DNA from: Piper betle
Lineage: Eukaryota > Streptophyta > Magnoliopsida > Piperales > Piperaceae
DNA: 64,000 nucleotides
Reading direction: 5' to 3'
Assembly: GCA_033002965.1 (NCBI GenBank)
Contig: JAURVB010012715.1
Span: 81,188 to 145,187 of the forward strand
Part shown: positions 1 to 11,683 of the stretch, in pieces
Layout: each line of letters opens with the position of its first letter
How positions within the stretch are numbered: position 1 is the stretch's first letter
Made by a program: the position numbers and the translations under genes
Notes under the pieces: model-generated
Told to the model about the DNA's origin: nothing
Databases searched by the model: none
What the model saw: the letters and a program-made list of their open reading frames with translations, nothing else

Positions 1-612
1 CCTGGGTCATCTACTTGAGTGCCTCCACCAGCATTACCCCCTTACATTTATGCTTGGGTTTTGCAAGTACAGATGGATCATCTTGATCTTCCATATAATG
101 AAGCTATAAGATTAGCTTATCTGCTAAATTCTTATGAAATGACACTAAAGATGAGGGCACTCCCTGAACCTGTTCCCGTATCATCTGATGTTATTGCTGA
201 GATGGTGACAAAATTAAATGAAGATCCAATTCCATTGCAAGACGCATAGTCACTATGGAGTACTAAAGACTTACAATATACTCTCTGTGGCAACATTGGT
301 CATACTGTCATAGTTTGTACTGAGTTAATTTTTTCGGATGAGGGTCCTAAGTATTTTTGTTGTGGCCAATTTGGTCATATTGCTATGAGGTGTCTACTCA
401 TTGATATGTCTCCTTCTCCACAAAAATCTCCTGTTAAGATGGCTAATTCTCAGCAATCTTCTTCTAAAACTATATATCTGGAGTCTTCTTTTTCACTTAA
501 GAAATCTAAAAAATTTCCCGGTGAATCATCTGGTCCCACAGTTGGTCCAGGTCCCACAGGTCCCACTTGGTCTATGTCAGTTGGGCCCTCTAAGGTGGAG
601 CCCACTCTGTAA
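1..612 (+). pseudogene. Retroelement fragment with degenerate zinc knuckles
   Basis: An open stretch runs from about 19 to 249, then a stop, then a second open frame at 385-612. Between and across them are two CCHC-like motifs, CGNIGHTVIVC near 285-320 and CCGQFGHIAMRC near 358-393. Each keeps the C-x4-H-x4-C part, but the expected first cysteine is a tyrosine. Tandem zinc knuckles are typical of Gag or LINE ORF1 proteins that bind nucleic acid. The tail (500-612) is rich in Pro, Gly, Ser and Thr. No reverse transcriptase is joined to it, and the window edge cuts the left side. It could be a LINE ORF1 or a Gag remnant; I cannot decide which. It is broken by at least one stop. Confidence 0.45.
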
Positions 613-1208
613 CCGGTTACCTGGGTATCCGATTACTGTTTGCTTTTGATTGTTATAAATTCAGACCTCTGCTCTTGAGTTGAGGGGGTCGGAGTTGGAG
701 TTAAAGTTTCTTTTCTTTTCTGGTTTTCATCCGCTTGCATCTAAAGGTCGTCTGGTCTTGTAAGTTTGCTTTTCAGTCTTTTAGTTAATGTTTTCCTTCT
801 GTGTTTTGAAACCCGATCTTATTTCTTCTAAATCATTTCTTTAAGTCTGTTTAAAAAGGTCTGTTGGTTTTAAAATCCTTACGTCTTTTCACTTTATATT
901 TCTCAATCTCTTCTTTCTAATTTCGAGTAAGTGATATATCACCTTTATCCTCATCTTTACTTTTCTAAAAGAAATTTTTTATCACCGTCAATCTTTTCCA
1001 TGCGTCTCCCTTGAGTTTTCTTGTAAGTCCGATTTCTGTCGGTGTCTGTTTTATTTCTGTGTCAGTTTCTTGCTGTGTCAGTTGTTATCTGTAATTACAT
1101 CTCACTTGTTTGATAATAGATTTATAAATTAAAATTTTTTTTCTTGTTTGAAGCTTGATCTGAATAGTAAGTGTTTGTACGAAGTTTTGTAACTTGTATG
1201 TATATAGT
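613..1208. other. AT-rich spacer, no gene seen
   Basis: T-rich sequence with no sustained reading frame. Its right end, CCATA at 1209-1213, is the left target-site copy of LTR A. Confidence 0.6.
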
Positions 1209-1213
1209 CCATA

Positions 1214-4041
1214 TCTAACACCCCGTTTCGGCTCACCCGTGAACTGACCCGGAAATGTCACCGGCGACCGAACCGTTCGCTAATCTACTGGGTTCGGTTA
1301 AGCCGTCCAGGATCTGCTCTCGGCGTTTTAAGATGGAGATGCAAATATTAAATGCATGAATGAGAACGATTGGGTTCTAACGCGGTCCTACATGCATACT
1401 AAGATGTACAAGCAAAAACAAGACAAAATAATAAATGAGAAACCAAAAGAAAATATATAATATTTTATGAAAATACGATAACGCATAATAATCTACCATG
1501 ACATTAAATCATTATCTCATTCGTTTTTACCCGAGCCGAGTTTGAACTCCAAGGCTCCCTACTCATTCATATTTATCAGTTCGTTTCATAACAAGCAATA
1601 CATTCACGCGAACACATCAAAATTATCATTTACATAACAATAACACACCATCATTATACATATGTTACACGCGGCAGGTACATGTGTGCGCGGTTCCGTG
1701 CTGCTCCTCCGCAGTCCCGACAGCTTTCATCGCTCGCATTCCTCACCTACATATATATAGAAAAACCGTCAGTAACGAGTGTTACCGGCCCGGAAAATAA
1801 CTAATATCAATCTGGCACAGGAGAGCAAACTCTCCTGTTGAAAGAAAACCATATACTTCCTCAAGAACTCTCATCAGGGCACATACGGGAGCCGTCGCCC
1901 TCGGGTCGACAGCGTCCCCCTATCTTTCACATTCTCATGCCTCGGCCATTTCTCTATTACTTCTTGCGTCAAATCTCATTCCTTTCCGCCCTCTGCACCT
2001 TCCATATTACTCCTGGCCTTGAGCACGAAGGCCGAGTACTCTCAGGCAGTCGCCTTCAGTACCCTTTAAAACCACAAGTCTAGACATGCGCTGCAATGCA
2101 GTACCCGTGAACCTCCACACTTCTCCGGGTTTGAGGAACTCAAAGGTGGAGTTGTCAGGATCCCTCGGGAATGAAACGGCCCGCACACCATTCCAGAGCC
2201 CACTGTCGACACACACATGCCCGCTCGCGTAGCACGGTAGTCGGATTTCCCTCATTCAGTCTCTCACAAAAACAAGAAAACTATACATATATAGAGGTCT
2301 GGGTTGGGATTTATACAATAGGCCCGAAGGCAACGTGAGCTGGATCTTACGTTCGAAAACAAACTCGAGGGATCTCATCCTCGAGGGTTATTAATCCAGA
2401 AAATCGTTGGCTAAATGGCCCGAGTTAAGTGGGATTCGATAAAACGCCATTTAACTCGTCCTGCACATAATAAATCAAATACACAAGAGAGTAGCGTAAA
2501 TCAGAGAACGAGTCCTAAACGGACCTGGTAGAAACTCCAAACGGGTCCACGCGCCTAGGCGGCGAGCTCCTACACCGTACCTACACAATCAAGCTAAAAA
2601 CTAACGCCCGCATGATGAATCACACATCCTATAGCATCACACACAATCAACACAATCACGCATCAATCAACACACATCAACCTATATCAATTCTAGTAAG
2701 TCTACTTAGGTTAGTTTGCATTAATCATGATCATTACCTAGTTACCCTAATCGGTTTCTTAACCTCCAATTTTAACACCACTTAATCAACAATTTCATAT
2801 TTTATCCTTAATCAAATCTACATTTATATATATTATTATAACACACAATTCACCAATCCTAGCATGTAATTCTAATAATCAATACTTTAAAAAAATTAAA
2901 TTAAAATAAATTATATCTCGCGTCGTCGAAAATTGGCGACGGCTAGGGTTCCCGTTTCGTGGCTCGAAACTCGAATTCGGCGCCTAGCGGCGTCCGAAGT
3001 CCGATCAGATTGGACCGGGTGCGTTCGGCAGATGATCCGGCGAATTTCCCACGAATCCAATTTTCCGGCGGTTTCGGCGGTTTTCCGGCGAGTGTCGGCG
3101 GTTTTCCGGCGGATTCCGACGGTTTTTCGGCGATGATTCGGGACAGGGCAATCAGGGGGTCTATCGGCACCAGCTCGACGAGCTCGGTCTGATGGTGGTG
3201 TCAAACAGGGTAACCGAGGCGGCGATGGCCGTTGACGGCGGCGTCGAAAATGGGCGGCGGCGGCGGCGTGCTCCGATCGGGGCTCCGGCCGGCCTCAACG
3301 GCGCTTGGGATGGTGGGGGAAATAACGGCGACGGCGAGGGGGTGGTCGTCGGGGTCACAGCGGCGAGCGGTGAATCGGGCTCGGAATGGCGACGGCCGAG
3401 GCGGCTTTGTGGCATCGCGGCGGCGCGGCGGCATGCGATCGGTGGTCGGGGTCGGTTGTGGCGGCACGGCGACTGGACGGCGGGGCTGGGTGGCGTTGCT
3501 CTGCGGCAGTGCGGCGTCGGCAGCGACGAGCACGAGGGGCGGCGAGGGTTTGGGTGAAGAAGGGTCGGGAGGGAGAAAAATACCCTCAATGGCAGTTTCG
3601 TAATTAAGTATTGACTCGATTCCTACTCGAGTCAAAATAATAACTAGTTCGTAATAAATTCTAAAAAAATCTAGAAAAATATGGAAAAATTCCATAAAAT
3701 AAAACAAACACAACAACATCCAAATGGCATGCTCTATAATTAATAACCCACCCAAATATAATCCAACGCGTCCTAACGCGTTATTCGGCCTAAAACTATT
3801 TCTTCGATCAAACATATAAAAAGAAAAAAATACTGCATACTTTTATATATTCTGATAACTCATTTCTCACCATCTTCTCGACGTTATCATCATATATTCA
3901 GGTACACCTGACTCTCATCGCTCATAACTCACGGCTGGCCTCGGCTCAGCACGCGGTTCATGAAACTGACTCGACTCGAACCAACGGTCGAATCGACTGG
4001 TTCGGTAACGTAAAACCCTGACTCGAGTCACGGGTTTTACA
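1214..4041 (-). mobile_element. Solo LTR A (about 2.8 kb)
   Basis: Read on the minus strand the element starts TGTAAAACCCGTGACTCGAG (from 4041) and ends near 1214 in GGGGTGTTAGA; the other copies end in TTACA. The 5-bp direct repeat CCATA flanks it at 1209-1213 and 4042-4046, which is the size LTR retrotransposon integrase leaves. No gag, pol, primer site or second LTR accompanies it, so it is best read as a solo LTR left by recombination between two LTRs. It is a close inverted relative of LTR B (24421-27270). A GC-rich body (2930-3590) carries CCGGAAAACCG-type short repeats and long spurious frames. A superfamily such as Gypsy is likely but cannot be shown without an internal domain. Confidence 0.85.
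2007..2255 (-). other. 82-codon frame conserved in LTRs A and B
   Basis: This minus-strand frame encodes 82 residues that differ from the equivalent frame in LTR B (26228-26477) at only one position that I can see, Leu versus Ser near residue 63. In LTRs C and D the same sequence is recognisable but frameshifted. It lies just downstream of a TATATA-rich stretch, so it could sit at the start of an LTR transcript. I recognise no domain. Conservation may simply reflect the youth of the two LTRs. Confidence 0.3.
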
Positions 4042-4046
4042 CCATA

Positions 4047-4533
4047 TACTAATACGTATAAGTATTTGAGTTTGTAATTACATATATACATGTATTGGTA
4101 TGCTTGTATGTATGTATGTATGTATTTTGTAAATTATATTTTGAGTGAGTATTTGTACTGAGAAATACTGTGTGAGATTTCACCAAGAGTGAAAGTAAGA
4201 TTGTAAATTTTGCCAGAAGTAATAAAAGATTGTTACAAAGTATGTTCTTATAAACCAGTTCATTTGAACCTATATGTTCTAAATTGATATACAAACGTTT
4301 TCAATAAAAAACAAGGTTTTTAATATTCTCCCGAAAGGGTATATTCTTCCGAAAGGGATATAAACTCCTTTGAAAAAAGGATATATGTTTTAATCATTTA
4401 ATTATTGCTATTACCCTGTTAATTATTGTTTATTAATGTTTATTTTGTTACTTTGTGTTTAAATAAGTTGTTTAATTAAATAGTTCTGTTATTTTATTAA
4501 CTTTTGAAAGTCGTTTGAGATCCTTCGCCTTAG
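4047..4533 (+). other. AT-rich region, probable pararetroviral leader
   Basis: Includes a short GTAT microsatellite near 4105-4123 and, at 4329-4390, repeated CCGAAAGGG units beside TATATAAAC-type sequence. It directly precedes the tRNA-Met primer site, where caulimovirids keep their promoter and leader. No coding frame is seen. Assignment to the virus is inferred from position alone. Confidence 0.35.
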
Positions 4534-4547
4534 TGGTATTAGAGCCA
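4534..4547 (+). promoter_or_regulatory. tRNA-Met primer binding site of the pararetrovirus
   Basis: TGGTATTAGAGCCA differs at one position from TGGTATCAGAGCCA, the initiator tRNA-Met complement used by plant pararetroviruses to start minus-strand DNA synthesis. It lies 146 bases upstream of the movement-protein-like frame at 4694, in the order expected for a caulimovirid genome. Confidence 0.75.
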
Positions 4548-4693
4548 TTCTAGAAACCTAGAGACATGACTGAAGACTAGGTGATGCAGTCCCTCCTTGT
4601 AAGTCCACGCAAGGCCGAGGTAGGCAAAGTGGCAGTTTGGAAGTGGTTTCTGCTAGGAAATTCTAGTTTGATGTGTAGAATCTAGAAAGAAAG

Positions 4694-5356
4694 ATGGCTT
4701 TCTTACAACAACTTGTCAAGAGATCAAATGATCAAGAAAGTTCTAAAATAACGGAACAATTTGTGTATAATAATATAAAACAACGTCTTAATAAGTGGTC
4801 GATACCTAAGGTTAAACCTACAAAAGTTTATAATAAGGGTTTGCTTGAATTCAAACAAGCCTATCTTATTAAAACTTTTGAGGAAAGTATAAGTGTACAG
4901 AATATTACATGTAACTTATCCCTATTAACTAATAAAATATTAGAAGAATTAAGTAAAGAATATAATTATATTTACTTTGGACTTGTACAAATAGCAGTAA
5001 AACAATTAACTAGAGATGGATTAAATATATCAATTTTATTATGCTTAAGAGACACTAGACATAATAAATTTCAAGATTCTCTATTAGGAATTATAGAATC
5101 TAGTCTAGGAACTGGACCAGTATATTTTAATTATTTTCCAAACTTTTCTTTATCCTTGTCTGATCTTCATCTTAAAGATACCTTGTGTTTGAATATGAAG
5201 ACACAAGGATACGATATGAAAGAAGGATCACAAAATATTTGTATAATATACAGAATATGTTTTAAGGCGATGACATCAATTAATCCTAATGCTAGGTTAA
5301 TGTTAAGAAAAGGAAATACTACATTATTCCAAATAGATACTAGTAGAAAATATTGA
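4694..5356 (+). pseudogene. Endogenous pararetrovirus movement-protein region
   Basis: An open frame of 220 codons resembles the 30K-superfamily movement protein at the start of caulimovirid polyproteins. It has the characteristic core around residues 95-190, including the stretch IAVKQLTRDGLNISILLCL. In the virus this domain continues into the coat protein; here the frame stops at 5354-5356 and the sequence resumes in another frame. Upstream is a tRNA-Met primer site. The coat and polymerase pieces downstream look most like the endogenous Florendovirus/Petuvirus side of Caulimoviridae, judged from recall only. It is a decayed genomic copy. Confidence 0.8.
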
Positions 5357-6340
5357 AATACCTAAAACAATTAAGTGGACATATATAGTACTTCTAGAAT
5401 CATGGAAGTTAGAAAAGATAGTACCTCCAAAAATAGAGAAAAGATCAGCTGAGGCTATCATAGAAGAAAATAATGGTGATGCTAATATTATCTTTGGAAG
5501 AAATAGTACATCTACAAGATTTCCTACTTTATATGATAACCAGGCATCAAGTTCTAATGTTGCTGGAATTATAATGTCTGAACAAAAATTCCACATGCTT
5601 TATATACAGATGAACCAAGTTTTTCTGAAATGGAATTTAAAATTAATAAAGTAGAGTATGAACCTAATAGAACAAAATGTTCTAAAGAGTTCATGAATCC
5701 TAGAAATAAAAATTTTAGAAGTTGGTATTTTTCAACATTTGATGAAAATCAACTTAAAGATTATAAAAAACAATATTATAAAGATTTAAAAGAATTAGGT
5801 TATGAAATCCCTTTTAAGAAATGGTTTAAATCTTTTATAACTCTAAGGATTTTAGTATCTAAGGAAACTCGTTCTTGGGATACCCAAGAAGGAAAGACAA
5901 TATATAGTAAGCATCCTCCAATAGGTAATATAAAATATGGAAATATAGAAGCAATGTCTTTTGTAAAAACTGATAATAAACAAGAAGACATAACTATAAT
6001 TATTAAACAAAATAGTTATACTCATATACATTTACAAACTATAGCCTCATAATTATCTCATATAGAAGATAATTGGTTTCCTAGAGTAAATTGAAAAGAA
6101 AAAATAGAGGAAGAAATTATTAAACCAGTTTTAATAAAGCCTCCAATAATAACTACTAAATTTAATACTAAACCACCTATAAATGAAGAATTTATATCAA
6201 AATTAAGTGAAAAATTGGGGGAATTAAAAATTAAGGAATCTATAAAAGTTGTAATGCTTATGAAGAACAAGATGAATTAATAAATCAATTCTCGGAATCA
6301 ATAAATGTTACTAGACCCAATTTAGTACAACCTTTTCCCA
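5357..6340 (+). pseudogene. Pararetrovirus polyprotein, spacer between movement and coat regions
   Basis: AT-rich coding remains continue in shifting frames; the longest open part is 5630-6052 (140 codons), rich in Lys, Asn and Ile. Stops and frameshifts occur near 5354, 5600, 6050, 6090 and 6280. Part of this stretch (5427-5692) is present again, inverted, at 7531-7800. No catalytic motif is seen. Confidence 0.65.
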
Positions 6341-6640
6341 TCTGCATTAAGTTATAACGGAAGAACCGTATATGAGTGGAATATGGATGGATTAAGTGAA
6401 TATCAAATAATCACAACCTTACATAATATGCTAATGTATGCAACAATTTGTAGAACAAATAATAATTCTGATAGACAAATATCAGAAATGATAATTGCAG
6501 GATTCTCTGGCCAACTTAAAGGTTGGTGGGACAATAATTTATCTCAAGCACAAAAGATAGAGATACATAATGGAATAGTGTTATTTAAATCTAAGATGGT
6601 ATTAGTCCAAAATCAAATAAGACTTATTGACATAACATAG
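6340..6640 (+). pseudogene. Pararetrovirus coat-protein core fragment
   Basis: The 85-codon frame starting at 6383 holds the conserved caulimovirid capsid core with a GQLKGWWDN-type motif and a run of polar residues before it. The frame stops at 6640, and the sequence after it is out of frame. The zinc knuckle that normally follows the capsid core was not found, so the downstream coat and protease regions are probably missing. Confidence 0.75.
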
Positions 6641-7280
6641 AAAAAGGTAGTATTAAACCCATACAAAGGGTTATAGAATTTTCTAATAAATTTCCTGATA
6701 AAATATTAAATAGAAATCACACAAAGATTTTTAGGAAGTCTTAATTATATGTCGGATTTCTATCAAGATTTAGCTTTGGATTGTAAGTTACTATTTCAAA
6801 GACTAAAGAAGAATCCTCCGCCTTGGACAAAAGCCCATACCAAGGCTGTACAACATATTAAACAAAAAATTAAATATATTCCATGTCTCAGTCTTCCCCA
6901 TCCTCTTACTTTAAAGATTGTAGAAACGGATGCCTCATACATTGGATATAAGAGAATATTAAAACAAAATATAAATAATAAACCTTTTATTATTAGATTT
7001 CATTCAGGCTTATGGAATGAAACTCAATCTAAGTATTCTACTATTAAAAAAGAAATGCTTAGTATTGTTAATTGTGTTTTAAAATTTCAAGATGATCTTT
7101 TGAATACTAAATTTCTTTTAAGAATTGATTGTATTGCAGCTAAATTTATTTTAGAAAAAGATGTTCAGAACCTTGCTTCTAAACATATTTTTGCTAGATG
7201 ACAAGCTTTACTTGCTATATTTGATTTTGATATTGAATATATCCCAAGTTTGGCTAACTCTTTCCCGGACTCTCTCACTC
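6641..7280 (+). pseudogene. Pararetrovirus reverse transcriptase C-terminus and RNase H fragment
   Basis: Starting out of frame near 6650 and open at 6749-7201 (150 codons), the sequence resembles the connection and RNase H part of a caulimovirid polymerase. The stretch beginning LKIVETDASYIGY (near 6912) corresponds to the first RNase H acidic motif. A TGA at 7199-7201 interrupts it, and the similarity carries on to about 7280. It lies upstream of the palm fragment, the reverse of normal order, so at least one rearrangement or a join of two copies has occurred. Confidence 0.75.
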
Positions 7281-7284
7281 GTGA

Positions 7285-7530
7285 ATTTCTCCCGGGCTTT
7301 ACTTGGTTATATAATGCCCAAATCTTTAGTAAATTTGATTTAAAATCTGGATTTTGGCAAATACAAATTAAAGAAAAAGATAGATATAAAACTGCATTTA
7401 ATGTTCCATTTGGACAATATGAATGGAATGTAATGCCATTTGGACTAAAGAATGCTCCATCAAAATTTCAAAAAATAATGAATGATATTTTAATCCTTAT
7501 GTTAGCTTTATTATAGTTTATATGGATGTA
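7285..7530 (+). pseudogene. Pararetrovirus reverse transcriptase palm fragment
   Basis: The open frame at 7250-7516 includes a palm-domain segment with FSKFDLKSGFWQIQI (motif A region) and PFGLKNAPSKFQ (motif B region). A frameshift lies near 7480 and the sequence is cut at about 7530, just inside the catalytic box. The cut coincides with the start of an inverted copy of the 5427-5692 region. The fragment cannot encode a working enzyme. Confidence 0.8.
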
Positions 7531-7800
7531 AACTCTTTAGAACATTTTGTTCTATTAGGTTCATACTCTACTTTATTAATTTTAAATTCCATTTCAGAAA
7601 AACTTGGTTCATCAGTATATAAAGTCATGTGGAATTTTTTGTTCAGACATTATAATTCTAGCAACATTAGAACTGGATGCCTGATTATCATATAAAGTAG
7701 GAAATCTTGTAGATGTATTATTTCTTTTAAAGATAATATTAACATCACCATTATTTTCTTCTATGATAGCCTCACCTGATCTTTTCTCTATTTTCGGAGG
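7531..7800 (-). repeat. Inverted copy of pararetrovirus segment 5427-5692
   Basis: Read in reverse, this stretch matches 5427-5692 with scattered substitutions and small indels, so two arms about 1.8 kb apart point at each other. Inverted, scrambled segments are common in endogenous pararetrovirus loci. The right edge at 7800 marks the end of viral similarity. Confidence 0.8.
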
Positions 7801-8225
7801 CCGTTAAAAGCGCATCCAATGATGTGAAATTCATTTGCGGTGGAACTTTGAAGGAGCGAGTTCATCCAACGAGTTTTTAAAGGAGCATCGACCTCCACTG
7901 CCAATGCCGTCATCGCCAGCGTTGACACCCTCCTCAGTCTCCTCTCCCCGGCGGCAATGGCGAGATCCGCATGATCGTCTACGAGATTCGGACCAAGAGC
8001 CGGGAGCGCGTAGAGAAGAAGGAGGCGCTCCGGTGAGTGCAGGCGGTGGCGGATCTGGTCTGGCGATTGGGGATGGTGGCAGATGGATCTTGGTTGTGTG
8101 ATAAATTTTATGATAGTTTTGATGCATCTCAAAGTTGGCTCCTTTGCAATTTGGCATCTTTGTGATGTATTCGATTTTTTGTGATAGTAATGTTGATTTG
8201 TGTGTGGGAATTTTTGTTTTTGCAG
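7801..8225 (+). pseudogene. Unidentified exon-like fragment upstream of the REF/SRPP piece
   Basis: A GC-richer stretch (7870-8030) ends in CTCCG followed by GTGAGT, a good splice donor. The next AG lies at 8224-8225, giving an apparent 195-base intron (8031-8225). The frame MIVYEIRTKSRERVEKKEA just before the donor looks coding but goes out of frame when joined to 8226. I do not recognise the protein. Confidence 0.3.
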
Positions 8226-8441
8226 TTTGAAGAACAGCAATTGAAGTACTTGGAATTATTCATGCGGTGGCCGCCCGAGCGCTGGCCTTGGCGGTGGTGA
8301 TCTATATCTTCGCCAAGGAGAACTCTGGCCGGCTCACGTCCGACGTTGAGAATGTGGAAGGCGCCGTTAAGAACGTCGTTGGCCCTGTCTATGACAAGTT
8401 CCACGGTGTTCCTATTAATATCCTCAAATTCTCCGATCAGA
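8226..8441 (+). pseudogene. REF/SRPP-like (rubber elongation factor family) exon fragment
   Basis: Two overlapping frames spell the N-terminal part of a rubber elongation factor/small rubber particle protein family member. The first is QQLKYLELF; after a one-base shift near 8260 the second runs AARALALAVVIYIFAKENSG and then ENVEGAVKNVVGPVYDKFHG and ILKFSDQK. In intact plant genes the family coats lipid droplets and takes part in stress responses. An AG acceptor precedes the fragment. No later exons of the family were found downstream to about 10 kb. The frameshift and missing exons make it a pseudogene fragment. Confidence 0.7.
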
Positions 8442-10396
8442 AGGGTTTTTTTGTTTGTTCATTTGTTTCTTGCCATGAATTGTTGTCGTGGTGCAATTTT
8501 TTAATCTATATATATAGAGTAAAATTGCTTTTTAGAATGAGAAATTGAGTTATGCTACATTTGAATTGCTAATTTTTGCTACTCAAAAGGTAGTATAGTT
8601 TTATGTTAACTGTTCCTTCTGAAGTGCTTATGTAGTTGTTTGTGCTTTACTTTTATGACAATTGTTCTTCTGATGTGCTTATGTAGATGTTTGTGCTGCT
8701 TCTTACTAGTACTTGATTATATGTCACTCTTATTATTATGTTTGTTGATCATAATTGTTGATTTTCCCCTTAGCTGTGCCGGTCAAGAAGATAGAATATT
8801 GTTTTCCAGATTGCAAGGTGCTTTGTATGATCGAATCCTTCCATTACATGGGCAGTTCCCAAGTCCGTTTGTAGTTTATAGGGTATGAATGGTCTTCATC
8901 ATTTTGAGTCCTTTAAAACTAATAAATTATAATGATACATGTTCAATTTTGCATTGTCATTTGCAGCCCCAACTCTATCTTGTACCTCTACCACCAAAGG
9001 AATTTCAACAATATTGTCATTCTGACCTCTCAAATCTTACTTGCGGGTGATACCCAGAGTGGTCATCTTGGTTTAACTTTGTTTTGTTGTATGAGGTTGC
9101 GGTGAGAGACTTTTACTTTCTTGATGTTGTTCAATATTAAGGTACTACTTTTGCTGGCCATTTTTGTGTCATGCTCGACGAAAGCAGCAGCAAAAACTGC
9201 TTTTGATCATGTAGGCATAGAGGATACTTAAATTTTAGAAACTGGTGAGAGGCTTGTTGGTCTATCAATGACATTTGGCAATGCATTTTCAGCATCTTGA
9301 TGATACAAACATAACCAAAATGTTGCATTTGCTATAGGTTCAATTTGGTTGGATTTTGAAGGAGAGAACACAACTCAACCAGCCAGATGCTTGGAAGACA
9401 ACACTACAAGGGTGGATTCTCTTGACAACTTGAAAGATACAGAGGTGGATATAACATTTCAAACAAGCACTATTGGAGTGTAAGCTGTTCTTCTCTTTGC
9501 TTCTCTGAATTTGAATATGCATAATAGTTAACCAATTGATCCTTTTATGCATTCAGTCATAGTATGTGAGGCATGTGGTTTAAATTCCAATGTGGTTCTT
9601 TCAATATGCAGGTGATGGATCTCCTGACTCTCCGCCAAGGTGAAGGCCTGCATGATGCATCCATCTGTTATGGTCTGCTGAGGAGATCCGCTTTTGCTAT
9701 TTAGTTATAACTTGATATGAACTTTTTCTAAATAGCTTGATGGCAGTTGATTATGTTACTTATTATGCCTGTGGAGTTTCTACTTTCGAGTAGTCCGTCG
9801 GCTTCATCTTAATTTAATCGGGAATATGTAGACTTAGATCTCTTTGCCTAAGGCTTGCTATATTTGGTTTGTGTAATAGGAGAAGCTTAAGGACGAATTC
9901 GTGTGATTGGATCAGAAATAGAAACCAGACTCTTTTATCATCGAAACCTGGTAGCATTGATGGGTTCAGGTTTTCAACTGCGATGTGATCAGTGTTGAGC
10001 GTCTCTTAGGTTATGCAGTTTACTGTAGTATTGAGCTAGAATTCAACTCGACTATACTATTACCATACCAATGAAAAAAATCAAAGAGTTGTGTCAATCG
10101 ATGCGAGGTTCCTGTAGATGTGGGAATTATAATTTTACAGTCAATTTGGCTTCACAGGACCTAGATTCAAGTGAAAACAAGCCTGATAATCTTGAAATAG
10201 ATAAATGTGAACATTTTCCAACAACAACCACCAATCATTACCATTTTCCAGAAAAAAATAGTACAAATGGCAATAAGAAATGTAGAATCAAACTGAAAAT
10301 TTAGAGCAGCATTCCCAGCTGATAATCAAAAACAACTCAAGCCATCCACACAAATTGTGCTAGAAAAAAGATTTCTCTCAAAATTTCTAAACAGTT
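8442..10396. other. No convincing gene; scattered short frames
   Basis: AT-rich sequence with short open frames (for example 8760-8888 and 10071-10304) that lack a recognisable domain. The segment 9340-9500 has short exon-like codon runs flanked by AG and GT, but no frame can be joined across it. Confidence 0.45.
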
Positions 10397-10825
10397 GCAG
10401 CTGAAGTTGCGGCTAGGTGCTTCTTCAATGATAGAGAGCTCGATACCCTTGCCCTTAGGAAGAGAAACTCAAGACTTTGTCCCCTTGCCAATCATGAAGA
10501 CATTACATTCCCTAGCCTTGCAGCAGATTCATGGCCAGTGGCATCCTGGATATGGATGGTTTCAAAGCTTCCCTTGTGCTTTCACGGTTCTTAATTACTC
10601 CAATGCGCTCCCTGTTTCTTCCACCAGTTACCATAACCACATTTCCAACATCAAACTTGATGAAATCAGTTATCTTGTTGGCCTCCAAATCAATTTTAAT
10701 CATATCATTGGCCTTAATAAGATGATCAGGATAGCGAATAGTTCGTCCATCATAAGTGTTGAGGTAGGGTATACCCTTTTGGCCAAAATACACCGAGACC
10801 ACACCTTACAGAGCTTAAACTCTAA
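10397..10825 (-). pseudogene. RPS4: 40S ribosomal protein S4 (eS4) 3' fragment
   Basis: Reading the minus strand from 10825 gives the C-terminal half of eS4. Landmarks are EFKLCKV, then [20 protein letters not shown], then [19 protein letters not shown], and finally GNVFMIGKGTK and VSLPKGKGIELSIIEEA near 10400-10500. The protein is a component of the small ribosomal subunit. A one-base shift lies near 10800, another lies between 10510 and 10560, and a TGA replaces a Trp codon near 10470. The N-terminal half is absent, and no intron is seen inside the fragment. It is a non-functional fragment. Confidence 0.85.
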
Positions 10826-11683
10826 AATGTTTTAGCAAAGATACATCACCAACCAGATCTATCAAGTAATTCCCATTATCTGAAATGGTAAAAATCAAGC
10901 AGTAGTTTCCTCAGTTTACTTAGTTAATACTTTCATAAAGAAAAAGAAATAAAAACAAAAGAATGTCCAAGATCAATTCATTTTAAAAGATGAGCAATAA
11001 CTAAAGGCAACAATTATTTTATTATGCATTGAAAATGACAAGCTCATTCAACAAATGGATAGTAGTAGGATAAGCTCATGATTTGTCCTGCTAAAATTTT
11101 TGCCCTTATCCTGCATGCCAAAGGCAAAAATCAAAGGCATACCACTTTAGTACATAACTTGCACAAGCCTCTAGTTACATTTTCTTCATGAAGCCTTTAG
11201 TCACGTTTCATTTTAAGGCTATGTATATAATGCATAAAGCAAAAGAAAAAAAAGGTTGACAATAGTTCGTTCACAATAATAACATCTAAAAAAGTAGAAT
11301 CATTTGAACATGCACTGCTTCCTAGTGTAGACTTTGAATATGAAAAAAACATTGAGATGATCATGTACTACAATTAGTATATTCTGGATTAGTTTTTGGC
11401 GGCACAATATTTATAAATGCAAACTTTCTTATTTTCTGATTGTGCTTTTGAACTAACCCTTGTCCACAATAACAAATGAAAGTCATCAATCCTTTCCTTG
11501 CAATTATGTAAAAGAAAAAAAATCATAGCTCTTTGCAATCAGAAGGATCATATTTCTAACAATCACTTCCATTAACCATGTAAAAAGTGATGAATGCCTA
11601 CAACCATGTCATTTCCAAACTAATAGAACAACAAAACACACACAACAGATAAAGAGGAAGAAAAAGAGGAAGCCTTTATACCC
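10826..11683. other. AT-rich spacer, no gene seen
   Basis: A/T-rich sequence between the RPS4 and hexokinase fragments with no frame that looks coding. If the hexokinase exon kept part of its first intron, that intron would run into this stretch from 11683. Confidence 0.5.

Noticed and set aside
3161..3815. Long frames of 120-204 codons over the GC-rich LTR body, on both strands
   Set aside because: They occur in several frames at once, are arginine/proline/alanine-rich low complexity, and follow from lack of A/T stops.
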